DNA from: Variovorax sp. Sphag1AA
Lineage (GTDB): Bacteria > Pseudomonadota > Gammaproteobacteria > Burkholderiales > Burkholderiaceae_C
NCBI RefSeq assembly: GCF_014192575.1
Contig: NZ_JACHYC010000005.1
Span: forward strand, 434,001 to 498,000
Direction: 5' to 3'
Length of the DNA stretch: 64,000 nucleotides
The notes under the pieces were generated by a model. The model was not told the origin of the DNA, searched no databases, and was given only the letters and a program-made list of their open reading frames with translations. The first letter of the stretch is position 1; each line of letters opens with the position of its first letter. Below are positions 44,406 to 52,569 of this stretch, one piece after another. The translations under genes and the position numbers were made by a program.

Positions 44406-47045
44406 TCACTTCACCGGAAAAATTGTTCCTACGTTTGCGGTCCCATCTGGCAGCACACGGACTCGATATTCGATTTGAACGCCGTCAACCCTCAATCGCC
44501 CGCTCACACTCCCGCCGACCTCCATGTTTTGCCACATTGCTGCAACCTCTTTCGCTACTGCGGCTTCAGCACGCGCCACGTTGACTCCCTCAGCTTCGAG
44601 ACGTGTAGCGTAGTGCGTAGTCTTGAAGACCGGCCCATCCAACGCCCGCAGCACAGACGTCAAGGTTTCCACAACTGGCTCGCCGACCTTTCGCACCACG
44701 CCCCCGGCAATCGGCACCAATCCAACCGCCGCCAGGATGCGGTTGGCTTCCTCGCCGGTGAGGCTGGTTCGACCTGTGATCAGTTGAAGCGCCGACTCGG
44801 CCGTGCCGTAGACAGGCGCGATCTCCAGAAGCGCTTGCGCCAATTGCTGCGCCTGATCCGGAGTGATCACCCCACGTTTCGCCACTTCCGCCAAATTCGC
44901 GGCCCTCTCCACCGCAGCAGCCTGCTGATCGATACGCTGGAAATCTTCGGCGGTGCAACTCTGGCCGCATTCCTCCGTCAGTCGCGCGTTCTCCTTCGCG
45001 ACAAGCTCGCGGACACTCGCGAACGGTGAGTGGCTAAGGTAGTTGTTTGCCGCCGCGTTTGCGCCAGCCTGGCTCGCGAGATTGATTTGCGTGGCATCAC
45101 CACCGGCAATAGCAGCCGCGATGGCGCTCATCATGGCCGCGAACTGCACCGTATCAATCTGCCTGCCATAGGCTTCGGCCGCCATCTCCCCAACAGCCGC
45201 ACCCAACGCCCCAGCCGCGCAACTACCGTCCGTGCGCGCCGCTCCCACCGCACAACCCGCGATTGCATGTGCAATCTTGTTGGTGAATTCGTCGAGGTTC
45301 ATATCGCCGATGGCGTTCGCGCCCTGCGCGGCCACGGTATCGACCAGCGCACCCTTGAGACCTTCCTTGAGCGCCTCTTCCAGGCTGCCGCCATTGATGG
45401 CAGTGCTGATTACGGCCTTGACCGAGAGCTCGCCACCAGCGTTGCTGAAGTTCGGACCCGTCACTGCCAGGTCCGCTATCGCGAGACGGCCGCCGGCATT
45501 GTTGATTTGGGGTGTGGCGAGCACCAATGCGCCACCGGCTTCGATGTGGCCGCCGTCGTTGAGGATGGCTGTGGAAGCCGTCAGGGTGCCCGGGGTGGGA
45601 GGAGCAACGGGTTGCGGCGCCGGGGTGGCGCCCGTGTTGGTGCCGGCCGTGGAAGGCGGCGTCGTGCTGGAGGGTGCACTACCTGCGCCACTGTTCGGCG
45701 ATGTATCGCTGGTGCCCGTGCCCGGCGTGCTGCCGGCGCCGCTGCTGTTGTCGGCAACTGGCGCGAGTCCGATCGTGCCGCCGGCCGTGTTGCTCAAGGA
45801 GGGCGCACTCACCGTCAGGCTCGCGCTGCCGGTCTGGCGAATGGTGCCCAAGCGGTTGTCGATCTGTGCGCTGCTCGACAAGTCCAGGTGCGGGGCCTGA
45901 ACAAGGCCGCCGTTCGCGAGGTCTCCGGCGCTGCTCGCGATGTGAAGATCCGTACCCGCTGCGATGGTGCCGCTGTTGGCGACGCTCGCGGCGTCGATGC
46001 GAAGCTGGGTGTCCGCCTGCAAGGTGCCGCTGGTTTCCAGGCGCCCCGCGGAGGTCACGATGAATTGCCCGGCGCCGGCCAAGGTGGCTGCGGCGCCACT
46101 GGTGGAATTCGCACTGGCCTGGATCGCGCCAGCATTGCGAACACCCACGCCGTTCTCTGTCCCCATCAGGAAGATGTGGTTCGCGTACATGCCGCCCAAC
46201 GCGGCGACGTCGAGCGCGAAGGCGGGCGCGGCGCCAGAACCCTGGGCGGGTGCGACCTGGGTGTGGTCAGCGCTGATGTCGTTGGCACCGGTGACGACCT
46301 TGAGGTCTTTGGCCCAGATCCCCGCGTTGACCTGCACGGCGCGCGCGAGGACGGCCGCATAGTCGGTCTGGCTGAGGTCGAGTCCTTTGCCGTCGACGCT
46401 CACATTGCCGCCGCGCACGGCGTAGCCATCAAGGCCGCCAAAGAGGTTGTATTGGGGCGTGCCGGTGGTCAAGGTCACGCGGCTGGCGTTGAGGAAGGAG
46501 CCCCCATTCACGGCAATGCCCGCAGGATTGGCCACGATCACTTCAGCCCGGTCTCCGGCCACTTCGAGCGCGCCGCGCAACTGCGTTGGGTTGCCGCTGA
46601 CCACTTCGTTGACGATCACCCGGGCAGTGCCTGTCGCGAGCCACGGATTGCCCTGCACCCAGCCGCCGAGCTGGGTCTGCACATTGGCGCGGCTGTTGTT
46701 GAGGATCGCGCCGTTGTTCTGTATGTCGAACTGGCTGTATGTGTTGCGGCTCACGCCGGCTGCGCTCGGGGTTGCGATTTGCACCAGGGGCACGCCGTTC
46801 GGGGCCATGAGCACCGTGGGGTGCTGGTTGCCGGGCGCAGATGGCGAGGCGACGATCTGCGCCGAAGCGCTCATCGAAGCAAAGATCGCGACCAGACCCA
46901 TTCCTGTTGTGATGGCCGTCGTGATCGCGTTGCTGCCGCTCGTGGTCCGGTTGGCGCCCTTGCCGGCACTGCGAGCGCATTCCTGCACGGCCACTCGCAT
47001 CGAGCGCGCAGCGCAGAAGATCACCTTGTGCAAATTCTTGTTCAT
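44406..47045 (-). CDS. cdiA: CdiA-type two-partner-secreted toxin, unusually short
   Basis: 879 residues. An extended signal peptide (MNKNLHKVIFCAARSMRVAV) runs to cleavage after SASA at 62. The TPS domain spans about 70-310, with the export motifs N-N-S-R-A-N (116-121) and V-A-N-P-A-G-I (171-177). Haemagglutinin-like repeats reach only to about 425, then a Ser/Thr/Pro linker (431-488), a short repeat region, a helical Ala-rich pretoxin part with ANNYLSHSPF at 666-675, a PT-TG-like segment (about 743-790) and a small C-terminal domain from about 805 that should be the toxin. Typical CdiA proteins exceed 2000 residues. The toxin fold was not recognised; H811 and the beta-rich end would fit a small RNase fold, which is a guess. 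Confidence 0.78.
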   Translation of the reverse strand: MNKNLHKVIFCAARSMRVAVQECARSAGKGANRTTSGSNAITTAITTGMGLVAIFASMSASAQIVASPSAPGNQHPTVLMAPNGVPLVQIATPSAAGVSRNTYSQFDIQNNGAILNNSRANVQTQLGGWVQGNPWLATGTARVIVNEVVSGNPTQLRGALEVAGDRAEVIVANPAGIAVNGGSFLNASRVTLTTGTPQYNLFGGLDGYAVRGGNVSVDGKGLDLSQTDYAAVLARAVQVNAGIWAKDLKVVTGANDISADHTQVAPAQGSGAAPAFALDVAALGGMYANHIFLMGTENGVGVRNAGAIQASANSTSGAAATLAGAGQFIVTSAGRLETSGTLQADTQLRIDAASVANSGTIAAGTDLHIASSAGDLANGGLVQAPHLDLSSSAQIDNRLGTIRQTGSASLTVSAPSLSNTAGGTIGLAPVADNSSGAGSTPGTGTSDTSPNSGAGSAPSSTTPPSTAGTNTGATPAPQPVAPPTPGTLTASTAILNDGGHIEAGGALVLATPQINNAGGRLAIADLAVTGPNFSNAGGELSVKAVISTAINGGSLEEALKEGLKGALVDTVAAQGANAIGDMNLDEFTNKIAHAIAGCAVGAARTDGSCAAGALGAAVGEMAAEAYGRQIDTVQFAAMMSAIAAAIAGGDATQINLASQAGANAAANNYLSHSPFASVRELVAKENARLTEECGQSCTAEDFQRIDQQAAAVERAANLAEVAKRGVITPDQAQQLAQALLEIAPVYGTAESALQLITGRTSLTGEEANRILAAVGLVPIAGGVVRKVGEPVVETLTSVLRALDGPVFKTTHYATRLEAEGVNVARAEAAVAKEVAAMWQNMEVGGSVSGRLRVDGVQIEYRVRVLPDGTANVGTIFPVK

Positions 47046-47081
47046 GTTCTTCTCTCCCGGCGAGTCCGGGCTCTCCCCTTC

Positions 47082-48902
47082 TCAGAATCCGTAGTTCAGG
47101 TTGAATCCAGTAGTCCACCTCGACGTGTGGAAGCCCTCAGGCTTGGATATCGGCGTGCCGACGAAAAAGTCGTAGCTCAGGCCCCGCACCGCGCCGCGCA
47201 GGCCGATCACCGAGCCCGCCAGGCGCTTGCCTCGCAACTGCGCGGCGCTGCGCCCGTTCACCTGTCCGTAGTCCACCCCCAGGTACAACTCCGCGCCGAG
47301 CTGCGTGCCGAAGACTTCGGCGGGAAGTGCCCATCCAATGTCGTTGCGCACCAGCCAGCCGCGATCACCCATGAGGCTCGCTTCGCCGTCAAAGCCGCGC
47401 ACAGTGAAGCGCCCACCGATCGCGAAGCGGTCCTGGGGTGTGAGTGGCGTGCCGTTCCACTGAGCGCGCCACAGGCCCGCATATCTCAGCTTCTGTGCGC
47501 CGAGGTCGAAGGGCTGGTTCAAATTGAGATCGGCCGTGACGAGCTTCATGCGCGAGGTGCCCTCGCCGAAAGATTCCTCTGGCGCTGGGATCGCACCGAA
47601 GGCTCCGGTGCCGCGCCGATAGGCCAGGTTGCCGTCGAGCGTGGCGGTGCCGAGAAACAAGCGATGGTTCAGCCCCAGTTCCCATCCGCCGACCAGGCGT
47701 TCCTGCACACCCACCTCTGTGTCATCGATGTAGTTGTGTGAAGTGCGCTGCCATGCGCGCGCACGCAGGCTCGTCTTGCCATGCTGGTCGCGGTAGAGCA
47801 TGCGGTCGACTCGCAGTTCGGCGTTGCTGCTGTAGCCCGAGTAGGTGTAGTCCTGGGCAAGGCCCGCCACGTTCTGCCAATACCGGCCCTCGGACGCGGT
47901 GGTCGAGAAAAGCCAGTTGCCCCACGGAATGGAGTAGTGGACGGTGTTCCCCGAGGTGCCCCGGCCCGCATGATTGAACAGGTCGTGATTGAGGCTGACG
48001 TAGAACAGGTCGTTCAAATGCAGAGGCCCATCCCATGCGAGCGTGAGACCGCCCTGGTTCCGGCCGGTGGGCTCGGTGCCGCTGTCGTCATAGCTCAAGT
48101 TGGCGCGCAAAGGCACAGGCAGATCCGCTCGGCCCTGGCGGTACTGCACGACAAGGTCGCTGTCGCCCGGACGTGCATCCGCTGCGCTTGAGGGCGCAAT
48201 CCGGATGTCCGCTTCCGCGGTAGGCAAGCGCTTGAGGTTTTCCAGGCCCTGCTCGATGTCGCGCAGGTTCAGAAGATCCCCACGCGATGCAGGGATGGCC
48301 ATGCGCACGCCCAGTGGCGCATCGGTGGTTGCACCGGATGCATCGGCGAGCCTGATGGCGGCGACGCGTCCCGGAATCAGCGTGAGCGCGAGTTCGCCAG
48401 TCGCGAGGTCCTGCGGTCCCACGAGCACACGTGCCGTGACCCAGCCGCGCGCGACAAGGGCCTGCTGCACTCGCGCCAAGACGATGTTGATGCCTTCTGT
48501 GCCCAGGCAGCGGCCGATCGGGTTGTCGGCCATGCCATCTGCGGCTTCGGACATCGCCGCCAGCGCCCATTGGAAGGCCTCGCTGCGCTCGCCCACCAAC
48601 CGGATGCGGTCAATGCGGAAACACGGACTCTCGGCTTCGGGCAAACGCTGGCCTGCCGCCGGTGGTTCGGTCGGCCGTCGCACGTCGACCGCGCGCTCGT
48701 TCTGTTCGCGCACCGCGCGTTCGCGCTCTTGCTGTCGCTGCTCTTCGACGAAAGGGCGAGGCGTCGAGGCGATTTGCGCGTGGGCCGCGTGCGGCCCGGC
48801 CAGCCCCATTAGAAGAAGGGGCGAGAGAGTGGAAAGCGAAAGTTTCGCTGCACGACGAACAGCCGCCGTGGGCCGCGCCCACCGGCGGGAAGGAAGAGTC
48901 AT
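47082..48902 (-). CDS. cdiB: CdiB/ShlB-type outer-membrane TPS transporter
   Basis: 606 residues from the ATG at 48902 (an in-frame ATG at 48941 adds 13). A signal peptide ends after HAQ, then an Arg/Glu-rich helical segment, a POTRA domain beginning CFRIDRIRLVGER, a second POTRA near LALTLIPGRVAAI, and a 16-strand barrel with the conserved loop motif RFTVRGFDGE. It exports the CdiA protein across the outer membrane. It lies 36 nt upstream of cdiA on the same strand. The order cdiB-cdiA-cdiI is that of Burkholderia/E. coli-type CDI loci in part (E. coli order is BAI). Confidence 0.88.
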   Translation of the reverse strand: MTLPSRRWARPTAAVRRAAKLSLSTLSPLLLMGLAGPHAAHAQIASTPRPFVEEQRQQERERAVREQNERAVDVRRPTEPPAAGQRLPEAESPCFRIDRIRLVGERSEAFQWALAAMSEAADGMADNPIGRCLGTEGINIVLARVQQALVARGWVTARVLVGPQDLATGELALTLIPGRVAAIRLADASGATTDAPLGVRMAIPASRGDLLNLRDIEQGLENLKRLPTAEADIRIAPSSAADARPGDSDLVVQYRQGRADLPVPLRANLSYDDSGTEPTGRNQGGLTLAWDGPLHLNDLFYVSLNHDLFNHAGRGTSGNTVHYSIPWGNWLFSTTASEGRYWQNVAGLAQDYTYSGYSSNAELRVDRMLYRDQHGKTSLRARAWQRTSHNYIDDTEVGVQERLVGGWELGLNHRLFLGTATLDGNLAYRRGTGAFGAIPAPEESFGEGTSRMKLVTADLNLNQPFDLGAQKLRYAGLWRAQWNGTPLTPQDRFAIGGRFTVRGFDGEASLMGDRGWLVRNDIGWALPAEVFGTQLGAELYLGVDYGQVNGRSAAQLRGKRLAGSVIGLRGAVRGLSYDFFVGTPISKPEGFHTSRWTTGFNLNYGF

Positions 48903-49099
48903 TGTTCTTGTTGCCGCGCAGAGGTGCGCGGAGTCCAGCATCCAGGCACCCAGGAGCGGGCGCCAATCGCCGGTCAGTCTACGAACGGTCGCGCCGGGAC
49001 ATCATCGGATTCCTCCGAAAATTCCGCGGAATGAGCAGTTCTTTCTTGACCTGTTTCCCCGTGCCGGAATGACTCGCCTGTCGTGCCACCCCAAAGTAA

Positions 49100-49231
49100 C
49101 TATTTCGGCCGAATCGCGTCCGCGGTCCCCTGGATGAAGGCCTTGAGTTTGTCCACGTCGTCCTGCGTGAGCTTGCCCGTGAAGTCCGGCATGCCGCGCC
49201 CCATCGCCGGGCCCTTGAAGATGGACTTGTC
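49100..49231. repeat. Right direct repeat (dehydrogenase 3' end)
   Basis: Intact counterpart of the remnant at 41698-41829. The first 87 bases agree at 81 positions. Both copies have the same orientation, so recombination between them would delete the CDI island and restore a single dehydrogenase end. Confidence 0.85.
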
Positions 49232-51208
49232 CAGGTTCTCGATGAAGCCCGGATCCATGTAGCCGAGGTTCGGGATGTTGCCGCCGCGGTCGACGCCGGG
49301 CACGCCGTGGCAGAAGACGCAGTTGCTCACGTAGAGCATCGTGCCGGCCTCGACCTTCGCGGGGTCGTACTTCACGCCCTGCAGCAGCTTGCCCATGCGG
49401 TACTGCACGAACTCCGGCTTGGGCGCATTGCCGCCGATCGCGAAGGTGTAGACCGTGCCCGGACCTTGCCGCTCGGTGGCGCGCTGCGCGAGGCCGTACA
49501 CGCCGCCCCAGCCGACAGCGACGGAGACGTACTGCTTGCCGTCGACCATGTAGGTGTTCGGCGCAGCGACCACGCCGGTGCCGGTCGGCGTTTCCCAGAG
49601 CTTCTCGCCGGTCTTGGCGTTGTAGGCGACCAGGCGACCGTCCGCCGTGCCCTGGAACACGAGGTTGCCCGCCGTCGTCAGCGTGCCGCCGTTCCACGGC
49701 GAGACGTAGTCGACCGTCCACGCCGCCTTCTGCGCGATCGGGTCCCACGCGACGAGGCGACCCATCGGCTTGCTCTCGGGCGGCTGCACATTGGCGAACT
49801 TGGCGAGGTTCCAGCCCAGCGCCGCATGCGGGCGGCCCGGCGCGTTCTCGTTGAACTTCCAGTCCTTGTCGTCCATGAGGTTGATCGGCACGTGCTGCGC
49901 CGGCAGGTAGGCGTACCCGGTCTGCGGATTGAAGGACATCGGATGCCAGTTGTGCGCGCCGAACGGGCCCGGAATGCTGTCGTTGGGCTTGGTGCCTTCG
50001 CGCGCGGCGGCCACTTCGATCGGCCGGCCGTTCTTGTCGTAGCCCGTGGCCCAGTTCACGTCGACGAAGTTCTTGGCAGAGATGAACTTGCCGTTGGTCC
50101 GGTCAACGACGAAGAAGAAACCGTTCTTCGGCGCATGCAGGATCACCTTGCGCGGCTTGCCGTCGAGCTTGATGTCGGCCAGGATCATCGACTGGGTCGA
50201 GGTGTAGTCCCAGTTGTCGCCCGGCGTTTCCTGGTAGTGCCACACGTATTTGCCGGTGTCGGGATTGAGCGCGACGATCGACGCCAGGTACAGGTTGTCG
50301 CCACCCTTCGGGCTGCGCTGGCTTCGCGCCCACGGCGAACCATTGCCGGTGCCGACGTACAGCAGGTTGAGCTCGGGGTCGTAGGCCAGCGAATCCCACG
50401 GCGTTCCGCCGCCGCCCGATTCCCAGTACTTGTTGCTCGGGTCCCAGGTCTTGGCGGCCTTGGCCATCGATGCATCCTCGTAGGGCTTCGACGGATCGCC
50501 GGGCACGGTAAACCAGCGCCATTTCTGCTCGCCCGATGCCGCGTCGTACGCCGTGATGTAGCCACGCACGCCGTACTCCGCGCCGCCGTTGCCGATCAGC
50601 ACCTTGCCCTTGACCACGCGTGGCGCGCCGGTGATGGTGTACGACCTCGCATGATCGATGACGGTGTCTTTCTCCCAGACGACCTTGCCCGTGGCCGCAT
50701 CCAGCGCGATCAGGCGACCGTCGTAGGCACCCACGTAGACCTTGCCCTGGTAGATCGCCACGCCGCGGTTGACCACGTCGCAACAGCCCTTGAATCCCTT
50801 GGAGCGGTCGACCTTCGGGTCGTAGGTCCAGAGCGCCTTGCCGGTGCGCACGTCGATCGCATGCACCACGCTCCAGGACGCGGTGACGTACATGATGCCG
50901 TCCACCACCAGCGGCGTCGCCTCGACCCCGCGCGTCGATTGCAGGTCGTACGACCACACGAGACCGAGGTCCTTCACGTTGGCCGCGTTGACCTGGTCGA
51001 GCTTGCTGAACCGCGTCTCGGCGTAGTCCAGCCCATAGCTCGGCCAGTCGGGTGTCTTCGCCGCATTGGCGCGGATGAAGCCCCCGTCCACCTTCTGCGT
51101 CGCGGCCTTGATGTGCTCCGGAGAGCCCTTGGCGGGCTGGGCCATGGCGGTCGCTGCTCCCAGGCACAGCAACGCGCCCAGCGCCAGCCGGGCGTGAGTC
51201 TTGGTCAT
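49100..51208 (-). CDS. PQQ-dependent alcohol dehydrogenase with C-terminal cytochrome c domain
   Basis: 702 residues with a signal peptide cleaved after AMAQ (23). Eight-bladed propeller with several tryptophan-docking motifs, and adjacent cysteines C142-C143 that form the disulfide ring over PQQ. The segment G-D-N-W-D-Y-T-S matches the active-site Asp region; the position two after the second Asp is Thr, not Asp, which suggests a calcium rather than a lanthanide enzyme (inference). The cytochrome c domain has C630-x-x-C633-H634 and a candidate Met ligand M673. A quinohaemoprotein of this type oxidises alcohols in the periplasm. Its 3' end is duplicated at 41698 beyond the CDI island. Confidence 0.9.
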   Translation of the reverse strand: MTKTHARLALGALLCLGAATAMAQPAKGSPEHIKAATQKVDGGFIRANAAKTPDWPSYGLDYAETRFSKLDQVNAANVKDLGLVWSYDLQSTRGVEATPLVVDGIMYVTASWSVVHAIDVRTGKALWTYDPKVDRSKGFKGCCDVVNRGVAIYQGKVYVGAYDGRLIALDAATGKVVWEKDTVIDHARSYTITGAPRVVKGKVLIGNGGAEYGVRGYITAYDAASGEQKWRWFTVPGDPSKPYEDASMAKAAKTWDPSNKYWESGGGGTPWDSLAYDPELNLLYVGTGNGSPWARSQRSPKGGDNLYLASIVALNPDTGKYVWHYQETPGDNWDYTSTQSMILADIKLDGKPRKVILHAPKNGFFFVVDRTNGKFISAKNFVDVNWATGYDKNGRPIEVAAAREGTKPNDSIPGPFGAHNWHPMSFNPQTGYAYLPAQHVPINLMDDKDWKFNENAPGRPHAALGWNLAKFANVQPPESKPMGRLVAWDPIAQKAAWTVDYVSPWNGGTLTTAGNLVFQGTADGRLVAYNAKTGEKLWETPTGTGVVAAPNTYMVDGKQYVSVAVGWGGVYGLAQRATERQGPGTVYTFAIGGNAPKPEFVQYRMGKLLQGVKYDPAKVEAGTMLYVSNCVFCHGVPGVDRGGNIPNLGYMDPGFIENLDKSIFKGPAMGRGMPDFTGKLTQDDVDKLKAFIQGTADAIRPK

Positions 51209-51288
51209 CGTGTCGTCTCCTGTTGTTGTGGCTGAAGAATGGGCCGCCGGACCGCTTTGTTCATCCTCGGGATTTCCCTAGATCGCGA

Positions 51289-51307
51289 CTGTTCCATTGC
51301 GGAACAG
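51289..51307. promoter_or_regulatory. Perfect dyad in the dehydrogenase/regulator promoter
   Basis: CTGTTCC and GGAACAG are 7-bp inverted arms with a 5-nt spacer (ATTGC). The site lies 80 nt upstream of the dehydrogenase start and 32 nt upstream of the regulator start. A Fis-type helix-turn-helix dimer would fit such a dyad. Confidence 0.55.
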
Positions 51308-51339
51308 ATTCGGCATCTTTCCCCACTCTGGAGGCGGAA

Positions 51340-52563
51340 GTGCCCTTGTCGACGCGCAAACCGGCGGGTGGTCCCCGACAGCTCTTCGCGAGGTCGCCCG
51401 CGGAGCGCGTGGCGCTGGCGAGGCAGCAGTTCTTCGAGGAAGGCGTGCGCCCTTCGGGGCTCGTCGGCGAGGCGGTCATCCAGTCGTGGATGCGCTGCAC
51501 CCGCATCCATGCCGACCGGCAGCGCGTGATCGCCTTCGATGCGGTGACGCCGAGCCGGCTGCACGCCACGATGGGCCGCAACCGCGAGTTGCTCGATGCC
51601 GCGCGGCAGGAGCTGGTGGGCATGGAGAGCTCGCTTGCCGGCACCGATTGCCGCGTGCTGCTCACCGACGGGCAAGGCGTGATCGTTCACGTCACCGAGC
51701 ATCCGGGGACGACCGAACAACCGATCCTGCGCCAGACCGCGCGCATCGGCGTGAACATCGCCGAAAGCGTGGTGGGCACGACGGCGCCCGGCATCGTCGC
51801 GACCACCGGGCAGGCTTGCACCGTCGATGGCGCCGAGCACTACTTCGAATACCTGCGCCACATGCAATGCGCAGCCGCGCCGATCCGCGATGTGCGCGGG
51901 CAGCTCGCGGGTGTGCTCGATCTCACGGTGGAAGCGCGCCGCTTCGGCTTCGACGCGGCGTCGATGGTCGCGCTCTATGCAACCACGATCGAGAACCGCT
52001 TGATGCTCGCCCAGTCGCACGATCGGCTGGTGCTGCGCTTCCAGGCGAGCCCTGCCTTGCTCGGGACGCCGCTCGAGGCGCTGGCCGGCATCGCGCCGGA
52101 GGGCACCGTGGAGTGGCTCAACGCAGCTGGCGCGCGCCTGATCGGCGGCGTGCCGGAGGCGGGGCCGTGCGACGTCGAGATGCTCTTCGGCCTCGACCTC
52201 GCTGCGCTACTGCGCCTCACGCGCAACGAAGCGGCGCAACCCGTGCGGCTGGCGAGTGGACTCGGCGTGTGGCTGCAGGCGAGACTTCAGGGCCATGACG
52301 GCGTTGACTTCTCGCATGCGGTCGGATTGACGCCTGCGGAACCGAAGACCGAAGCAGCGGAATCAACGCCGCAACAGACGATCGACGCGCCGCAGCCAGC
52401 GAGCGACAGGGACGGCACGTTGCGCGGACACAGCCGCAAGCTGATCGAGGACACGCTGGCGCTGCACGGCGGCAACATCTCGCACGCTGCGCGGCAGCTG
52501 CACGTGTCGCGCGGCACGCTCTATCGCCATCTCAAGGGACTGCGCGAGCGCGACGCGGACTGA
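51340..52563 (+). CDS. GAF/Fis-type transcriptional regulator without AAA+ domain
   Basis: 407 residues from a GTG at 51340, with GGAGG 5 nt before it. An N-terminal AcoR-like sensory region includes V-I-Q-S-W-M-R-C and a GAF domain around residues 85-220 (RVLLTDGQGVIVHVTEHPG, then GTTAPGIVATTGQACTVDG). A C-terminal Fis-type helix-turn-helix (residues about 365-402) reads IEDTLALHGGNISHAARQL then VSRGTLYRHLKGL. The sigma-54-activating ATPase domain of AcoR is absent, so it cannot activate sigma-54 promoters. It is divergent from the PQQ dehydrogenase gene, which is its likely target. Confidence 0.82.
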   Translation: MPLSTRKPAGGPRQLFARSPAERVALARQQFFEEGVRPSGLVGEAVIQSWMRCTRIHADRQRVIAFDAVTPSRLHATMGRNRELLDAARQELVGMESSLAGTDCRVLLTDGQGVIVHVTEHPGTTEQPILRQTARIGVNIAESVVGTTAPGIVATTGQACTVDGAEHYFEYLRHMQCAAAPIRDVRGQLAGVLDLTVEARRFGFDAASMVALYATTIENRLMLAQSHDRLVLRFQASPALLGTPLEALAGIAPEGTVEWLNAAGARLIGGVPEAGPCDVEMLFGLDLAALLRLTRNEAAQPVRLASGLGVWLQARLQGHDGVDFSHAVGLTPAEPKTEAAESTPQQTIDAPQPASDRDGTLRGHSRKLIEDTLALHGGNISHAARQLHVSRGTLYRHLKGLRERDAD

Positions 52564-52569
52564 GCCGCT

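Larger units (their letters stand above)
41830..49099. mobile_element. CDI island (7.3 kb) bracketed by dehydrogenase 3'-end repeats
   Basis: The segment between the two copies of the dehydrogenase 3' end contains cdiB, cdiA, cdiI and a trail of orphan immunity and toxin pieces, all on the minus strand. The distal part (41830-44400) is visibly AT-richer than the flanks. No integrase, transposase or terminal inverted repeat was found, so the insertion mechanism is open: homologous exchange in the dehydrogenase gene is the simplest explanation. Confidence 0.65.

Noticed and set aside
45030..47741. 903-codon open frame on the + strand across cdiA
   Set aside because: It is antisense to a gene with signal peptide, TPS domain and partner cdiB; its composition (Arg/Gly/Ala/His) is the mirror of GC-rich coding DNA.
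49021..49032. Palindrome ATTCCGCGGAAT near the right edge of the CDI island
   Set aside because: Short and GC-centred, found by chance at this composition; no second copy at the left edge, so not an attachment site.
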